A DNA stretch of 64,000 nucleotides. Source: Billgrantia montanilacus. Lineage in GTDB: Bacteria > Pseudomonadota > Gammaproteobacteria > Pseudomonadales > Halomonadaceae. Below are positions 34,985 through 44,367 of this stretch, in pieces (the stretch's first letter is position 1; the number at the start of each line of letters is the position of its first letter). The notes below the pieces were generated by a model. It was not told where the DNA came from, made no database searches, and worked only from the letters and a program-made list of their open reading frames with translations. Location of the stretch: the NCBI RefSeq assembly GCF_003336675.1, contig NZ_QPII01000005.1, positions 134,776 to 198,775 of the forward strand, written 5' to 3'. Both the position numbers and the translations under genes were made by a program.

Positions 34985-35009
34985 AAAAAAGGGAGGCGCG
35001 AGGCCTCCC
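34985..35009 (-). terminator. Rho-independent terminator of aceA
   Basis: On the minus strand, GGGAGGC-CTCGC-GCCTCCC is followed by TTTTTT, 32 bases after the aceA stop: a classic intrinsic terminator. Confidence 0.93.
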
Positions 35010-35041
35010 AAGGGTTCCAGTCGTTCTACTGCAAAGGGTGA

Positions 35042-36637
35042 TCAGCCGAACTGATTCATGGTGTTGTCCTTTCCACCGGCCTTGAGTGCCGCCTCGCCGT
35101 GGAAGAACTCCTTGTGGTCGTCGCCGATGTTGGAGCCAGCCATGTCCTGGTGCTTGACGGTGGCGATGCCCTCGCGGATCTCGCGGCGCTGAACGCCCGC
35201 CACGTAGGCCAGCATGCCCTCGTCGCCGAAGTAGCCCTTGGCCAGGGTGTCGGTGGACAGGGCCGCTGTGTGGTAGGTCGGCAGGGTGATCAGGTGATGG
35301 AAGATACCGGCTTCCCGCGCGGCGTCGCGCTGGAAGTTGCGGGTCCACTCGTCGGCCAGCTTGCCAAGCTCGGTGTCGTCGTACTCAGCGCTCATCAGGC
35401 CGGCACGGTCATAGGCGGACAGGTCCTTGCCTTCCTTCTCCCAGGCATCGAACACCTGCTGGCGGAAGTTCAGGGTCCAGTTGAAGGAGGGCGAGTTGTT
35501 GTAGACCAGCTTGGCATCCGGCACTTCCGCACGAATACGGTTGACCATGGCGGCGATCTGGCCAACGTGGGGCTTCTCGGTCTCGATCCACAGCAGGTCG
35601 GCACCGTTCTGCAGGCTGGTGATGCAGTCGAGTACCACGCGGTCTTCGCCGGTGCCCGGCTTGAACTGGAACAGGCCGGAGGCCAGGCGCTTGACCTTGA
35701 CCAGCTTGCCGTCCTGCTTGATGACCACGTCGCCATTGTTGATGTCGGAGGCGCTTTCGATCTCGTCGCCGTCCAGGAAGCTGTTGTACTGGTCGCCCAG
35801 GTCGCCCGGCTCGTTGGTGACTGCGATCTTCTGGGTCAGGCCGGCGCCCAGGGAATCGGTGCGAGCGACGATGACCCCGTCCTCGACGCCGAGCTCCAGG
35901 AAGGCATAGCGCACGGCGTTGATCTTGGCCAGGAAGTCTTCATGGGGCACGGTGACCTTGCCGTCCTGGTGACCGCACTGCTTCTCGTCGGAAACCTGGT
36001 TCTCGATCTGGATGCAGCAGGCACCGGCTTCGATCATCTGCTTGGCCAGCAGGTAGGTCGCCTCGGCGTTGCCGAAACCGGCGTCGATGTCGGCGATGAT
36101 CGGCACCACATGGGTCTCATGGTTGTCGATCTTGGCGATCAGCTCGTCGGCGCGGGTATTGTCGCCGGCCTTCTGGGCTTCTTCCAGGTCGCGGAACAGG
36201 TGGTTCAGCTCCCAGGCATCGGCCTGACGCAGGAAAGTGTAGAGCTCTTCGATCAGGCCTGACACGGTGGTCTTCTCGTGCATGGACTGGTCGGGCAGCG
36301 GACCGAACTCGCTGCGCAGGGCGGCGACCATCCAGCCGGAGAGGTAGAGGTAGCGGCGCTTGGTGGTGCCAAAATGCTTCTTGATGGAGATCAGCTTCTG
36401 CTGGCCGATGAAGCCGTGCCAGCAGCCCAGGGACTGGGTGTACTGGGCGGTGTCGGCATCATAGGCGGCCATGTCCTCGCGCATGATCTTGGCGGTGTAG
36501 CGGGCGATGTCCAGGCCCGTCTTGAAACGGTTCTGGGCACGCATACGGGCAACATTCTCGGGGCTGATGCTCGCCCACTTGCCTTGCTGGGCTTCGCGCA
36601 GTTGAGCCAGAGCCTTGATGTCGTCTTTATAGGACAT
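35042..36637 (-). CDS. aceA: Isocitrate lyase, long form
   Basis: Splits isocitrate into succinate and glyoxylate, the first step of the glyoxylate shunt, in the cytoplasm. The 531-residue length is that of the Pseudomonas-type enzyme, about 100 residues longer than E. coli AceA. The active-site loop is EKQCGHQDGK (KKCGH in many others), with IIADIDAGFGNAEATY binding Mg and substrate. ATG 36637 is chosen from the conserved MSYKDDIKALAQLREAQ start. It competes with icd, 12 kb away, for isocitrate. It is transcribed alone with its own terminator. Confidence 0.96.
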   Translation of the reverse strand: MSYKDDIKALAQLREAQQGKWASISPENVARMRAQNRFKTGLDIARYTAKIMREDMAAYDADTAQYTQSLGCWHGFIGQQKLISIKKHFGTTKRRYLYLSGWMVAALRSEFGPLPDQSMHEKTTVSGLIEELYTFLRQADAWELNHLFRDLEEAQKAGDNTRADELIAKIDNHETHVVPIIADIDAGFGNAEATYLLAKQMIEAGACCIQIENQVSDEKQCGHQDGKVTVPHEDFLAKINAVRYAFLELGVEDGVIVARTDSLGAGLTQKIAVTNEPGDLGDQYNSFLDGDEIESASDINNGDVVIKQDGKLVKVKRLASGLFQFKPGTGEDRVVLDCITSLQNGADLLWIETEKPHVGQIAAMVNRIRAEVPDAKLVYNNSPSFNWTLNFRQQVFDAWEKEGKDLSAYDRAGLMSAEYDDTELGKLADEWTRNFQRDAAREAGIFHHLITLPTYHTAALSTDTLAKGYFGDEGMLAYVAGVQRREIREGIATVKHQDMAGSNIGDDHKEFFHGEAALKAGGKDNTMNQFG

Positions 36638-37036
36638 GGGTACCATCCTTCCGATCAGAGGTGTAGTGATCGGCCTCGACTGCCGTGTGAGGCGTATCGC
36701 TGCCTTGTCGATCGCTCGCTTGCGGCATCTCGCCGGGGGAAGCCGGGTCATGCTGCAACTGCGAAGTGATATCAGGTTCTACCAGGCGAGCAAAGAAGTC
36801 TCTACGGCCTTGGTCGAACCGGTCACGAAATGAAAACGTCTGCTGGGCTAGCCGTGATCCGGCGATCACCGAACGCTCGTTTTAATTTCGTCCTGGTACC
36901 ACTATGCGCCCTGATACGGGGCTATCGCAATTGACACTTGGGGGGAGGGAGGGTTGTAACTCGACTACAAGAGCAGCAGGGAGGGAGGTATTCCTGTAGT
37001 CGAATTCCGCTTCCGAGGCTGGCCGGTTTGCACCAC
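36638..37036. promoter_or_regulatory. 399-base gene-free region upstream of aceA
   Basis: The region between aceA and the upstream GNAT gene has no coding features. It should contain the aceA promoter and its carbon-source control. Near its far end are a G-rich tract (36939-36953) and a 9-bp inverted repeat, TCGACTACA / TGTAGTCGA (36961-36969 and 36995-37003), with a second G-rich run between the arms. The inverted repeat could be an operator or the terminator-like end of the GNAT operon. Confidence 0.45.
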
Positions 37037-37462
37037 TCAGCGCAGCGCCAGGCGCATGTTGCGGTGCGGAATGCCGGCATCCATGAACTCATCGCCGTAG
37101 GCGGTAAAGCCGAGACGCTCGTAGAAATCGAGAGCGTGGGTCTGGGCGGCAAGTTCTACCTGATCATGGCCCAGGTGGCGAGCCGCCTCGATGGTGGCTT
37201 CCATCAGTGCCGCGCCGATACCGAGCCCGCGCGCCTCGCTCAGCACGGCGACACGGCCGATATGCCCGTCGGGCAGCAGCCTCGCGGTGCCCAACGGAAT
37301 GTCTTGGCGCAGGGCGACGAAGTGGCGGCAGTCGCCATCACGACCGTCCCACTCCTCTTCCAGCGGCACCTGCTGCTCCTCGATGAACACCACGCGGCGT
37401 ATCTCGGAGGCGACCTCACCCAACTGATCCCAGTCGCCATCCAGTATCTGGATATCGGCCAT
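37037..37462 (-). CDS. GNAT-family N-acetyltransferase
   Basis: A cytoplasmic acetyltransferase-like protein of 141 residues. Acetyl-CoA-binding motif A is IGRVAVLSEARGLGIGAALM (about 68-87), and the C-terminal ALDFYERLGF is the usual motif B. It resembles ElaA-type GNATs (VVFIEEQQVPLEEEWDGRD). The substrate is unknown. AGGAGGAAA precedes the ATG, which lies one base after the roxA stop, so the two are coupled. A GNAT gene near aceA and purB also occurs in Pseudomonas. Confidence 0.88.
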   Translation of the reverse strand: MADIQILDGDWDQLGEVASEIRRVVFIEEQQVPLEEEWDGRDGDCRHFVALRQDIPLGTARLLPDGHIGRVAVLSEARGLGIGAALMEATIEAARHLGHDQVELAAQTHALDFYERLGFTAYGDEFMDAGIPHRNMRLALR

Positions 37463-37463
37463 T

Positions 37464-38645
37464 CTAGCTTTCCTCCTCGTATTCCTCGGCCCAGCCGAGG
37501 CTGCCGGCATCGAGCAGGGCGACGAGCAGGGCGGTTGCGCCTTCCTGCTGAAGAATGTCGGCATCAAGGAGCGTTCCGTGGGCCAGGGCTTGCGCCAGGG
37601 GCAGGGGGCAGTCGATGCCGTCGCCATCGACAAAGAGCGTCGCCCGGTCCACGTCCATCGGTCGCCAGGCAAAGCGTGAGCCTGGGCTGCGGACCAGCGC
37701 CTCGCCATCTTGTAGTGCAGCAACAAGCTCCTCGACCTCGGTGGGTTCCTCGTTGGGCACGAGCTGGTCGACGTACTTCGGTTGCGTCATGACACGGCCA
37801 AACCACTGGGCCAACTGAGCCGGGTCGTCAAGGGTGGATAGAATCAGGGCTCGCATGCGGGTAACGGCGGCATCGTCGAGCTCCGTGGGGTCGGCGGGTG
37901 GGGTCATTCCGCCATCGGTATAGCGCACTGAGGCAGGCAGCTGCTCGCCCAGATAGTCGGCAAAGGAGGTGATCGCCTCGTCCGCCGAGGGCGCGCGGAA
38001 GCCCACCGAATAGGTCATGCAGTCGTCGGATTCGCTGACCCCATGATGGGCCCAGCTCGGGGGCAGATACAGCATGTCGCCGGGCTCCAGCACCCAATCG
38101 GCGCCGGCGTCCACCGAGAAGCGCTCGAGAATGCGCAGGTCGATGCCGTCGAGGATGGGGGCGTCGTCGGCGACCTTGCCGCCCAGCTGCCAGCGACGCT
38201 GCCCGCTGCCCTGGAGCAGGAAGACATCGTACTGGTCCACATGGGGACCAACGCTACCGCCCGGCGGGGCATAGCTGACCATGATGTCGTCGAGGCGCCA
38301 GTGCGGCAGGAAATCGAAGTGCTCGAGCAGTTCGGCCACTTCGGGTACAACGTGGTCCACCGCCTGCACCAGCAGCGTCCAGTCATGCTCGGGCAGCCGC
38401 GAGAAGGCGGCCTCGTCGAAGGGGCCGTGGCTCACTTGCCAGGGGCCATCGGGGCCGTGTTCCTCCACCAGGCGAGCCTCGATACCCTCCTCGCAGGCAA
38501 GCCCGGCAAGCTCGTCGGGATCCAGCGGGCTCACGAAATCGGGAAAGGCGCCGCGGATCAACAGCGGCCTGCGCTGCCAGTAGTCGCGCAGGAACTCGGC
38601 GGCGGTAAGGCCGCCCAGCAGCGTTCGGGGCATATCACTCGGCAT
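37464..38645 (-). CDS. roxA: Cupin-domain ribosomal oxygenase, RoxA/YcfD-like
   Basis: A 2-oxoglutarate/Fe(II) dioxygenase of 393 residues. In E. coli the homologue hydroxylates an arginine of ribosomal protein L16. The JmjC-like cupin (about 85-225) has the iron ligands in SVGPHVDQYDVFLLQ (HxD) and the second histidine in PPSWAHHGVSE. The N-terminal LLGGLTAAEFLRDYWQRRPL is the family opening. ATG 38645 has GAGGAAA upstream; ATG 38669, which forms ATGA with the preceding stop, is also possible. In E. coli roxA is also near purB, which supports the assignment. Confidence 0.87.
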   Translation of the reverse strand: MPSDMPRTLLGGLTAAEFLRDYWQRRPLLIRGAFPDFVSPLDPDELAGLACEEGIEARLVEEHGPDGPWQVSHGPFDEAAFSRLPEHDWTLLVQAVDHVVPEVAELLEHFDFLPHWRLDDIMVSYAPPGGSVGPHVDQYDVFLLQGSGQRRWQLGGKVADDAPILDGIDLRILERFSVDAGADWVLEPGDMLYLPPSWAHHGVSESDDCMTYSVGFRAPSADEAITSFADYLGEQLPASVRYTDGGMTPPADPTELDDAAVTRMRALILSTLDDPAQLAQWFGRVMTQPKYVDQLVPNEEPTEVEELVAALQDGEALVRSPGSRFAWRPMDVDRATLFVDGDGIDCPLPLAQALAHGTLLDADILQQEGATALLVALLDAGSLGWAEEYEEES

Positions 38646-38665
38646 GGTGTTTTCCTCGAGAAAGC

Positions 38666-39232
38666 TCATCGGTTGGCGCCGGGTACCCACAGCACGTCAC
38701 CCGCCCCGTTATCGTTGGCCTTGCGTGAGGCGACGAACAACAGGTCGGAAAGTCGGTTCATGTAGCGCAGCACCTCGGGGTTCACCGGCTGGTCGACCAT
38801 CAGTTGCGTGACCAGGCGCTCGGCTCGCCGGGCGATGGTGCGGGCCATATGGAGGTGGGCGGCCAGTGGCGTCCCCCCGGGCAGGATGAACGAGCGCAGG
38901 CTGGCGAGATCGGCGTTCATGGCGTCGATCTGGCGCTCCAGGAATTCCACCTGGGTTGCCGTGACCCTCAGGGGCGGGTACTTCGGGTCTTCCTGCTCCG
39001 GCGTGCAGAGGTCGGCACCCACGTCGAAGAGGTCATTCTGCACGGTGGCCAGCACCTGCTGCAGTTCGCCTTCGGCATGCAGCTGTGCCAGGCCAATGGT
39101 GGCATTGGTCTCGTCCACGGTGCCGAAGGCCTCCACGCGACGGTCGTGCTTGGCCACGCGGCTGCCGTCGCCGAGCCCGGTGTCGCCCTTGTCCCCGGTA
39201 CGGGTGTAGATCCTGTTGAGTTTTACCACCAC
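38666..39232 (-). CDS. Cob(I)alamin adenosyltransferase, PduO type
   Basis: Transfers the adenosyl group of ATP to cob(I)alamin, making coenzyme B12, in the cytoplasm. The 188-residue protein has the PduO-type ATP-binding start LNRIYTRTGDKGDTGLGDG and the helical core with LRSFILPGGTPLAAHLHMAR and RRAERLV. It overlaps the possible upstream roxA start by 3 bases and follows purB by 28 bases, so it lies in the purB-to-GNAT minus-strand series. No other cobalamin gene is nearby, so it may serve salvage. Confidence 0.92.
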   Translation of the reverse strand: MVVKLNRIYTRTGDKGDTGLGDGSRVAKHDRRVEAFGTVDETNATIGLAQLHAEGELQQVLATVQNDLFDVGADLCTPEQEDPKYPPLRVTATQVEFLERQIDAMNADLASLRSFILPGGTPLAAHLHMARTIARRAERLVTQLMVDQPVNPEVLRYMNRLSDLLFVASRKANDNGAGDVLWVPGANR

Positions 39233-39260
39233 TCGCCTCCGCTGAAATGTTGCAACTGCC

Positions 39261-40688
<1,428 letters not shown>

Positions 40689-41327
40689 TCAGCCCAGCTG
40701 ATCCAGGGTTTTCTTCAGGGCGCCACGCTGGAAGACCAGCTTCCAGCGTCGCCCGCCCTGCTGGTGCCAGAGCAGGGCGAAACGGATGCCGGCAAGCAGG
40801 ATGGCGCGCACACGCTCGGGCATCATGCGGCTCTGCAGGAGGGAGGGGTCGCCCTGCACCACGATGCGGGTCTTCAGCGTCGATAGCGTTTCCTGATAGG
40901 CCTCGCCGAGACTGGCGATGACATTCTCGTGGGTAGCGCCGAAATGCTCGGCCTGGCCCTGGATGCGGGTCAGGTTCTGCCCCAGTCCCGCCATCATGTC
41001 GTCATCCTGGCGCAGCTTGTTCATCAGCAGCAGTAGCGTGAAACCGTAGCGCAGCACCACCGGATTGGACTGTTTGCGTCCCACTACCGCTTCCAGCACA
41101 TCGAGGCCGCGCCGCAGGTTGTTGGGGTGGCCGCCATAGATGGCTTCGAAGCTGTCGGGGTTGGTATCCAGCGTGGCGCGAATCAGGGTTTCCCAGGCGC
41201 GCGGTTCGACCTGGCCGGTGCGTGCCAGTTCGTCGACCAGGCTGGCGGATTGGAACACGCCGGCCAGTGCCAGGGCCTGGCGGGCAGTGGGCGAATCCGG
41301 GCTTCGGTGGATCGGGGTTGCAGTCAT
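40689..41327 (-). CDS. hflD: HflD-like protein
   Basis: A helical, membrane-associated protein of 212 residues, close to the 213 of E. coli HflD (lysogenisation regulator, which binds lambda CII). Family segments include [19 protein letters not shown], the LRRGLDVLE region, [10 protein letters not shown] and [18 protein letters not shown]. Its start overlaps the mnmA stop by 4 bases, the same coupling as in E. coli, and its native role may relate to tRNA or RNA metabolism through that link. No phage gene is nearby. Confidence 0.92.
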   Translation of the reverse strand: MTATPIHRSPDSPTARQALALAGVFQSASLVDELARTGQVEPRAWETLIRATLDTNPDSFEAIYGGHPNNLRRGLDVLEAVVGRKQSNPVVLRYGFTLLLLMNKLRQDDDMMAGLGQNLTRIQGQAEHFGATHENVIASLGEAYQETLSTLKTRIVVQGDPSLLQSRMMPERVRAILLAGIRFALLWHQQGGRRWKLVFQRGALKKTLDQLG

Positions 41328-42436
41328 GCGGCTGGCTCCGTGGATTTCCAGGTGGCGCGGATCACTCCGCCGCCGAGGCAGATATCGCCGTCGTAGAGCA
41401 CCAGCGACTGTCCCGGGGTCACGGCACGCTGCGGGTCGTCGAAGTGCACTTCCACGCCGCCGTCGGCGAGGGTCTGCATCCTGCAGGGCACGTCGGCCTG
41501 CCGGTAGCGGGTCTTGGCAGTGTAGCGGCCTTCTCTTGCCGGGGGCTCGCCGGCCACCCAGTCCATCGCTTCGGTCGCCAGGCTGTCGCTGTACAGCAGG
41601 GGGTGGTGCTTGCCCTGAACGGCGACCAGCACGTTGCGGTCAAGATCCTTGGCGGCCACGTACCAGGGCTCCTCCGGGTAGTCCGCGAGCCCGCCGATAC
41701 CCAGACCCTGGCGTTGCCCGAGGGTGTAGTACATGAGGCCCATGTGTTCGCCGATGACGTCGCCCTCCGGGGTCTCTATCACTCCCGGCTGGGCCGGCAG
41801 GTACTGCTGCAGGAAGTCGCGGAAGCGACGCTCACCGATAAAGCAGATCCCCGTCGAATCCTTTTTACGAGCCGTGGCCAGGCCGTGGCGCTCGGCAACG
41901 GTGCGCACCTCGGGTTTTTCCAACTCGCCCACCGGGAACAGGGTGCGGGCGATGGCGGCCTCGGGCACGGCATGCAGGAAGTAGCTCTGGTCCTTGTTGA
42001 CGTCAATGCCCTTGAGCAGGCGCGGGCGGCCTTCCCGCATCCCCTGGCGAACATAGTGGCCGGTGGCGATCTTCTCGGCACCGAGCATCTCGGCGTACTC
42101 GAGGAACACCTTGAACTTGATTTCCCGGTTGCACAGGATATCCGGATTGGGGGTGCGCCCGGCCTTGTACTCGGCCAGGAAGTGCTCGAACACGTTGTCC
42201 CAGTACTCGGCGGCAAAGTTGGCGGTATGCAGCCGGATGCCGAGCTTTTCGCAGACGGCTTCGGCGTCCGCCAGGTCGGCCTTGGCGGTGCAGTATTCGG
42301 TGCCGTCGTCCTCGTCCCAGTTCTTCATGAACAGGCCTTCGACCTGATAGCCCTGCTCGAGCAGCAGCAGGGCGGAAACGGAAGAGTCGACGCCGCCGGA
42401 CATGCCGACGATCACCTTGCCTGAGGTGGCGGTCAT
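41324..42436 (-). CDS. mnmA: tRNA-specific 2-thiouridylase
   Basis: Adds sulfur to U34 in the wobble position of tRNA for Lys, Glu and Gln. The 370-residue protein has the ATP PP-loop GMSGGVDSS near the N-terminus, the catalytic cysteine in CNREIKF, the second cysteine in [10 protein letters not shown], and a C-terminal beta-barrel for tRNA. It is translationally coupled to hflD. The 151-base gap upstream faces the divergent tetR gene; in E. coli nudJ would lie here, but in this genome it is 5.2 kb away. Confidence 0.96.
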   Translation of the reverse strand: MTATSGKVIVGMSGGVDSSVSALLLLEQGYQVEGLFMKNWDEDDGTEYCTAKADLADAEAVCEKLGIRLHTANFAAEYWDNVFEHFLAEYKAGRTPNPDILCNREIKFKVFLEYAEMLGAEKIATGHYVRQGMREGRPRLLKGIDVNKDQSYFLHAVPEAAIARTLFPVGELEKPEVRTVAERHGLATARKKDSTGICFIGERRFRDFLQQYLPAQPGVIETPEGDVIGEHMGLMYYTLGQRQGLGIGGLADYPEEPWYVAAKDLDRNVLVAVQGKHHPLLYSDSLATEAMDWVAGEPPAREGRYTAKTRYRQADVPCRMQTLADGGVEVHFDDPQRAVTPGQSLVLYDGDICLGGGVIRATWKSTEPAA

Positions 42437-42552
42437 GGGCGCTCTCGGATTGAGTGGGTCGCAAATGGGCCGGGATTATACCCTACATTCACTGGGGGCT
42501 TCATCCTGTCGCGGTGACGGCGCCTGCGTGGAACAGCGGTATTTCACGTTTA

Positions 42553-42570
42553 TTGACCGGCCGGCCAGTT
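42553..42570. promoter_or_regulatory. Operator-like palindrome 1, before tetR
   Basis: TTGACCGGCCGGCCAGTT, 17 bases before the tetR start. It matches the sequence at 43212-43229 at 16 of 18 positions, and each has a CNGG-N4-CCAG symmetric core. Probable TetR-binding site giving autoregulation. Confidence 0.6.
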
Positions 42571-42587
42571 AGCAGTAGATTGCCAAC

Positions 42588-43193
42588 ATGACTAGACAAG
42601 CGACGACACGAGACCCCGAACAGACCCGGCTGCGCATCATGGAGGCGGCGACGGACCTGTTCGTGGAACAGGGTTTCTCCAGCGTGACCATGAGCCAGCT
42701 GGCGAGTGCCGCTGGGGTGACGAAGAGTCTTATCCACCACCATTTCGGTAGCAAGGAGAAGCTCTGGGAAGCGGTCAAGGAGCACGCCTTCGCGCAGTAC
42801 TTCAGCGCCCAGATGGCGATGCTCGAGGAGGCCGGGGAGCCCGATGCCGAGCTGTTGCGCGCTTCCGTGGAAGCCTATTTTCACTACCTGAAGGCCAACC
42901 CGAAGGCCGTCCGGCTCTTCGCCTGGACCCACCTTGAGGGGGACACCAGCTGTGGCGACATGGATGCGCAGTTGATGGGGGCCGGGGCCGAATGGGTGAG
43001 ACAGGCCCAGCAGCGCGGCCTGCTGCGAGCCGACGTCAACCCGACCCACGTCGTGGCGATCTTCGTCATGACCTGCACCCAGTGGTTCGAGGCCAAGTGT
43101 CATCATCAGCACTGGCCGGGCATGGGCAACGACGAGGCCTTCCTGGAAGATTTCCTGAAGATCTTCATGGCCGGGGCCGCGCCTCGGGATTGA
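42588..43193 (+). CDS. TetR-family repressor of the RND efflux genes
   Basis: A regulator of 201 residues. The N-terminal helix-turn-helix domain (about 10-58) reads RIMEAATDLFVEQGFSSVTM then QLASAAGVTKSLIHHHFGSK, and a helical ligand domain follows. It lies directly upstream of the efflux adaptor and pump genes on the same strand, and matching palindromes precede both it and the adaptor. The inference is that it represses both itself and the pump until a toxic ligand binds. The ligand is unknown. Confidence 0.88.
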   Translation: MTRQATTRDPEQTRLRIMEAATDLFVEQGFSSVTMSQLASAAGVTKSLIHHHFGSKEKLWEAVKEHAFAQYFSAQMAMLEEAGEPDAELLRASVEAYFHYLKANPKAVRLFAWTHLEGDTSCGDMDAQLMGAGAEWVRQAQQRGLLRADVNPTHVVAIFVMTCTQWFEAKCHHQHWPGMGNDEAFLEDFLKIFMAGAAPRD

Positions 43194-43211
43194 GTTTTTT
43201 TCTGTCAATAA

Positions 43212-43229
43212 TTGACTGGTCGGCCAGTT
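43212..43229. promoter_or_regulatory. Operator-like palindrome 2, before the efflux adaptor
   Basis: TTGACTGGTCGGCCAGTT lies between tetR and the adaptor gene, 34 bases before its ATG, and contains a 14-bp near-perfect palindrome, ACTGG-N4-CCAGT. It may overlap a promoter for the pump genes. Confidence 0.6.
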
Positions 43230-43263
43230 TGTTTGGCCGGTTCGTTGAAGAGGAAACAGCAAG

Positions 43264-44367
43264 ATGTCACAGGGGAAAAGGGGGGTGCCAGCCCCTGGGG
43301 TGCTGGGACTGGTGCTGGGGGTGCTGGGAATCCTGCTGCTGCTGACGGGGTGCGACTCGGCGCCGGCGGCCAAGGGAGAAGCCAGTGCAGCGCTCGACCC
43401 CCGGGCTGCCGTGCGTGTCACCCAGGTGCGGAACGGCTCCGCCGAAGAGAGCCTGCGTTTCCCCGGTGTGGTGCAGGCAAGGGAGCGGGTGTCGCCGTCT
43501 TTCCTGCATGGCGGTGTGCTCAGCGAGCGCCTGGTGGAGCGTGGCCAGCGCGTCGAGAAGGGCGAGCCCCTGGCGCGACTGCATAACCCCGCCCTTGAGC
43601 CTGCCCTGGCCGGAGCCGAGGGGCGGGTGAAGGAGCTTGACGCTCATCTCGCCAGGCTGGAGAGGGACGTCGAGCGGGCGCGGGTGCTGCGCGACCGGAA
43701 CCTGGTCGCCGAGGAGGAGCTGGATCGGCTGGTGTCGGAACGGGAGGCCACCGTCCAGGCCCGGGAGCAGGCGATGGCCTCCCGTGCCGATGCCGCAGCC
43801 CAGGTCGAGGAGATGACGCTGCGGGCGACGTTCGCCGCCGACGTGGCCGACCTGCTCATCGAGCCGGGTGACTTCGTGGCCGCCGGCGAGCCGGTGCTGG
43901 CGCTTTCCGGTATCGATGGCGTGGAAGTGTCGATTCGCGTCCCGGTGACGCTCGGCGCCCGGCTGACTGCGGGGATGACGGCTCGGGTGTCGCCGACGCT
44001 GCAGGAAGGCCGGTTTCAGGGAAGGATCAGTAGTGTGGGGAGAGCCGGTTCGGCACTGGTGCCGGTGGTGATTGAACTGGAACCGGATTCGCGCCTGGCC
44101 CCTGGGGAGTCGGTGCAGGTATACCTTTCCGTTCCCACGGAGCCATCGCTGCAGGTACCGCTTTCGGCGGTGCAGGACCCCGGCGGGCACGCGCCCTATG
44201 TCCTTGCCCTCACTGATGACGAGAGCGTGCGGCGGGTGGCGGTGGCGCCGGGACGGCTGGAAAACGACTGGGTGACGATCTCGGCCCCACTCTCTCTCGG
44301 CGACCGGGTGGTCACTGCTGGTCAGGGGCGTCTCCAACCAGGCGATAGCGTGCGGGTGCTGCCATGA
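43264..44367 (+). CDS. RND efflux periplasmic adaptor (membrane fusion lipoprotein)
   Basis: Links an inner-membrane RND pump to an outer-membrane channel. The 367-residue protein has a hydrophobic start ending in the lipobox LLLTGC. It then has the first biotinyl-like half (GVLSERLVERGQRVEKGEPL), a coiled-coil hairpin of about 70 residues (LARLERDVERARVLRDRN ...), the second half (LIEPGDFVAAGEPVLALS) and a beta-barrel domain. It overlaps the pump gene by 4 bases. No outer-membrane channel gene is next to it, so a TolC-like protein encoded elsewhere would be needed. Confidence 0.92.
   Translation: MSQGKRGVPAPGVLGLVLGVLGILLLLTGCDSAPAAKGEASAALDPRAAVRVTQVRNGSAEESLRFPGVVQARERVSPSFLHGGVLSERLVERGQRVEKGEPLARLHNPALEPALAGAEGRVKELDAHLARLERDVERARVLRDRNLVAEEELDRLVSEREATVQAREQAMASRADAAAQVEEMTLRATFAADVADLLIEPGDFVAAGEPVLALSGIDGVEVSIRVPVTLGARLTAGMTARVSPTLQEGRFQGRISSVGRAGSALVPVVIELEPDSRLAPGESVQVYLSVPTEPSLQVPLSAVQDPGGHAPYVLALTDDESVRRVAVAPGRLENDWVTISAPLSLGDRVVTAGQGRLQPGDSVRVLP

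Noticed and set aside
34745..35085. Small plus-strand frames of 65 and 98 codons before aceA
   Set aside because: They fall on the palindromic element and the aceA terminator, have no family features and no ribosome binding site that stands out.
41222..42424. A 400-codon plus-strand frame opposite mnmA and hflD
   Set aside because: It runs across two well-recognised, translationally coupled minus-strand genes and shows only low-complexity composition.
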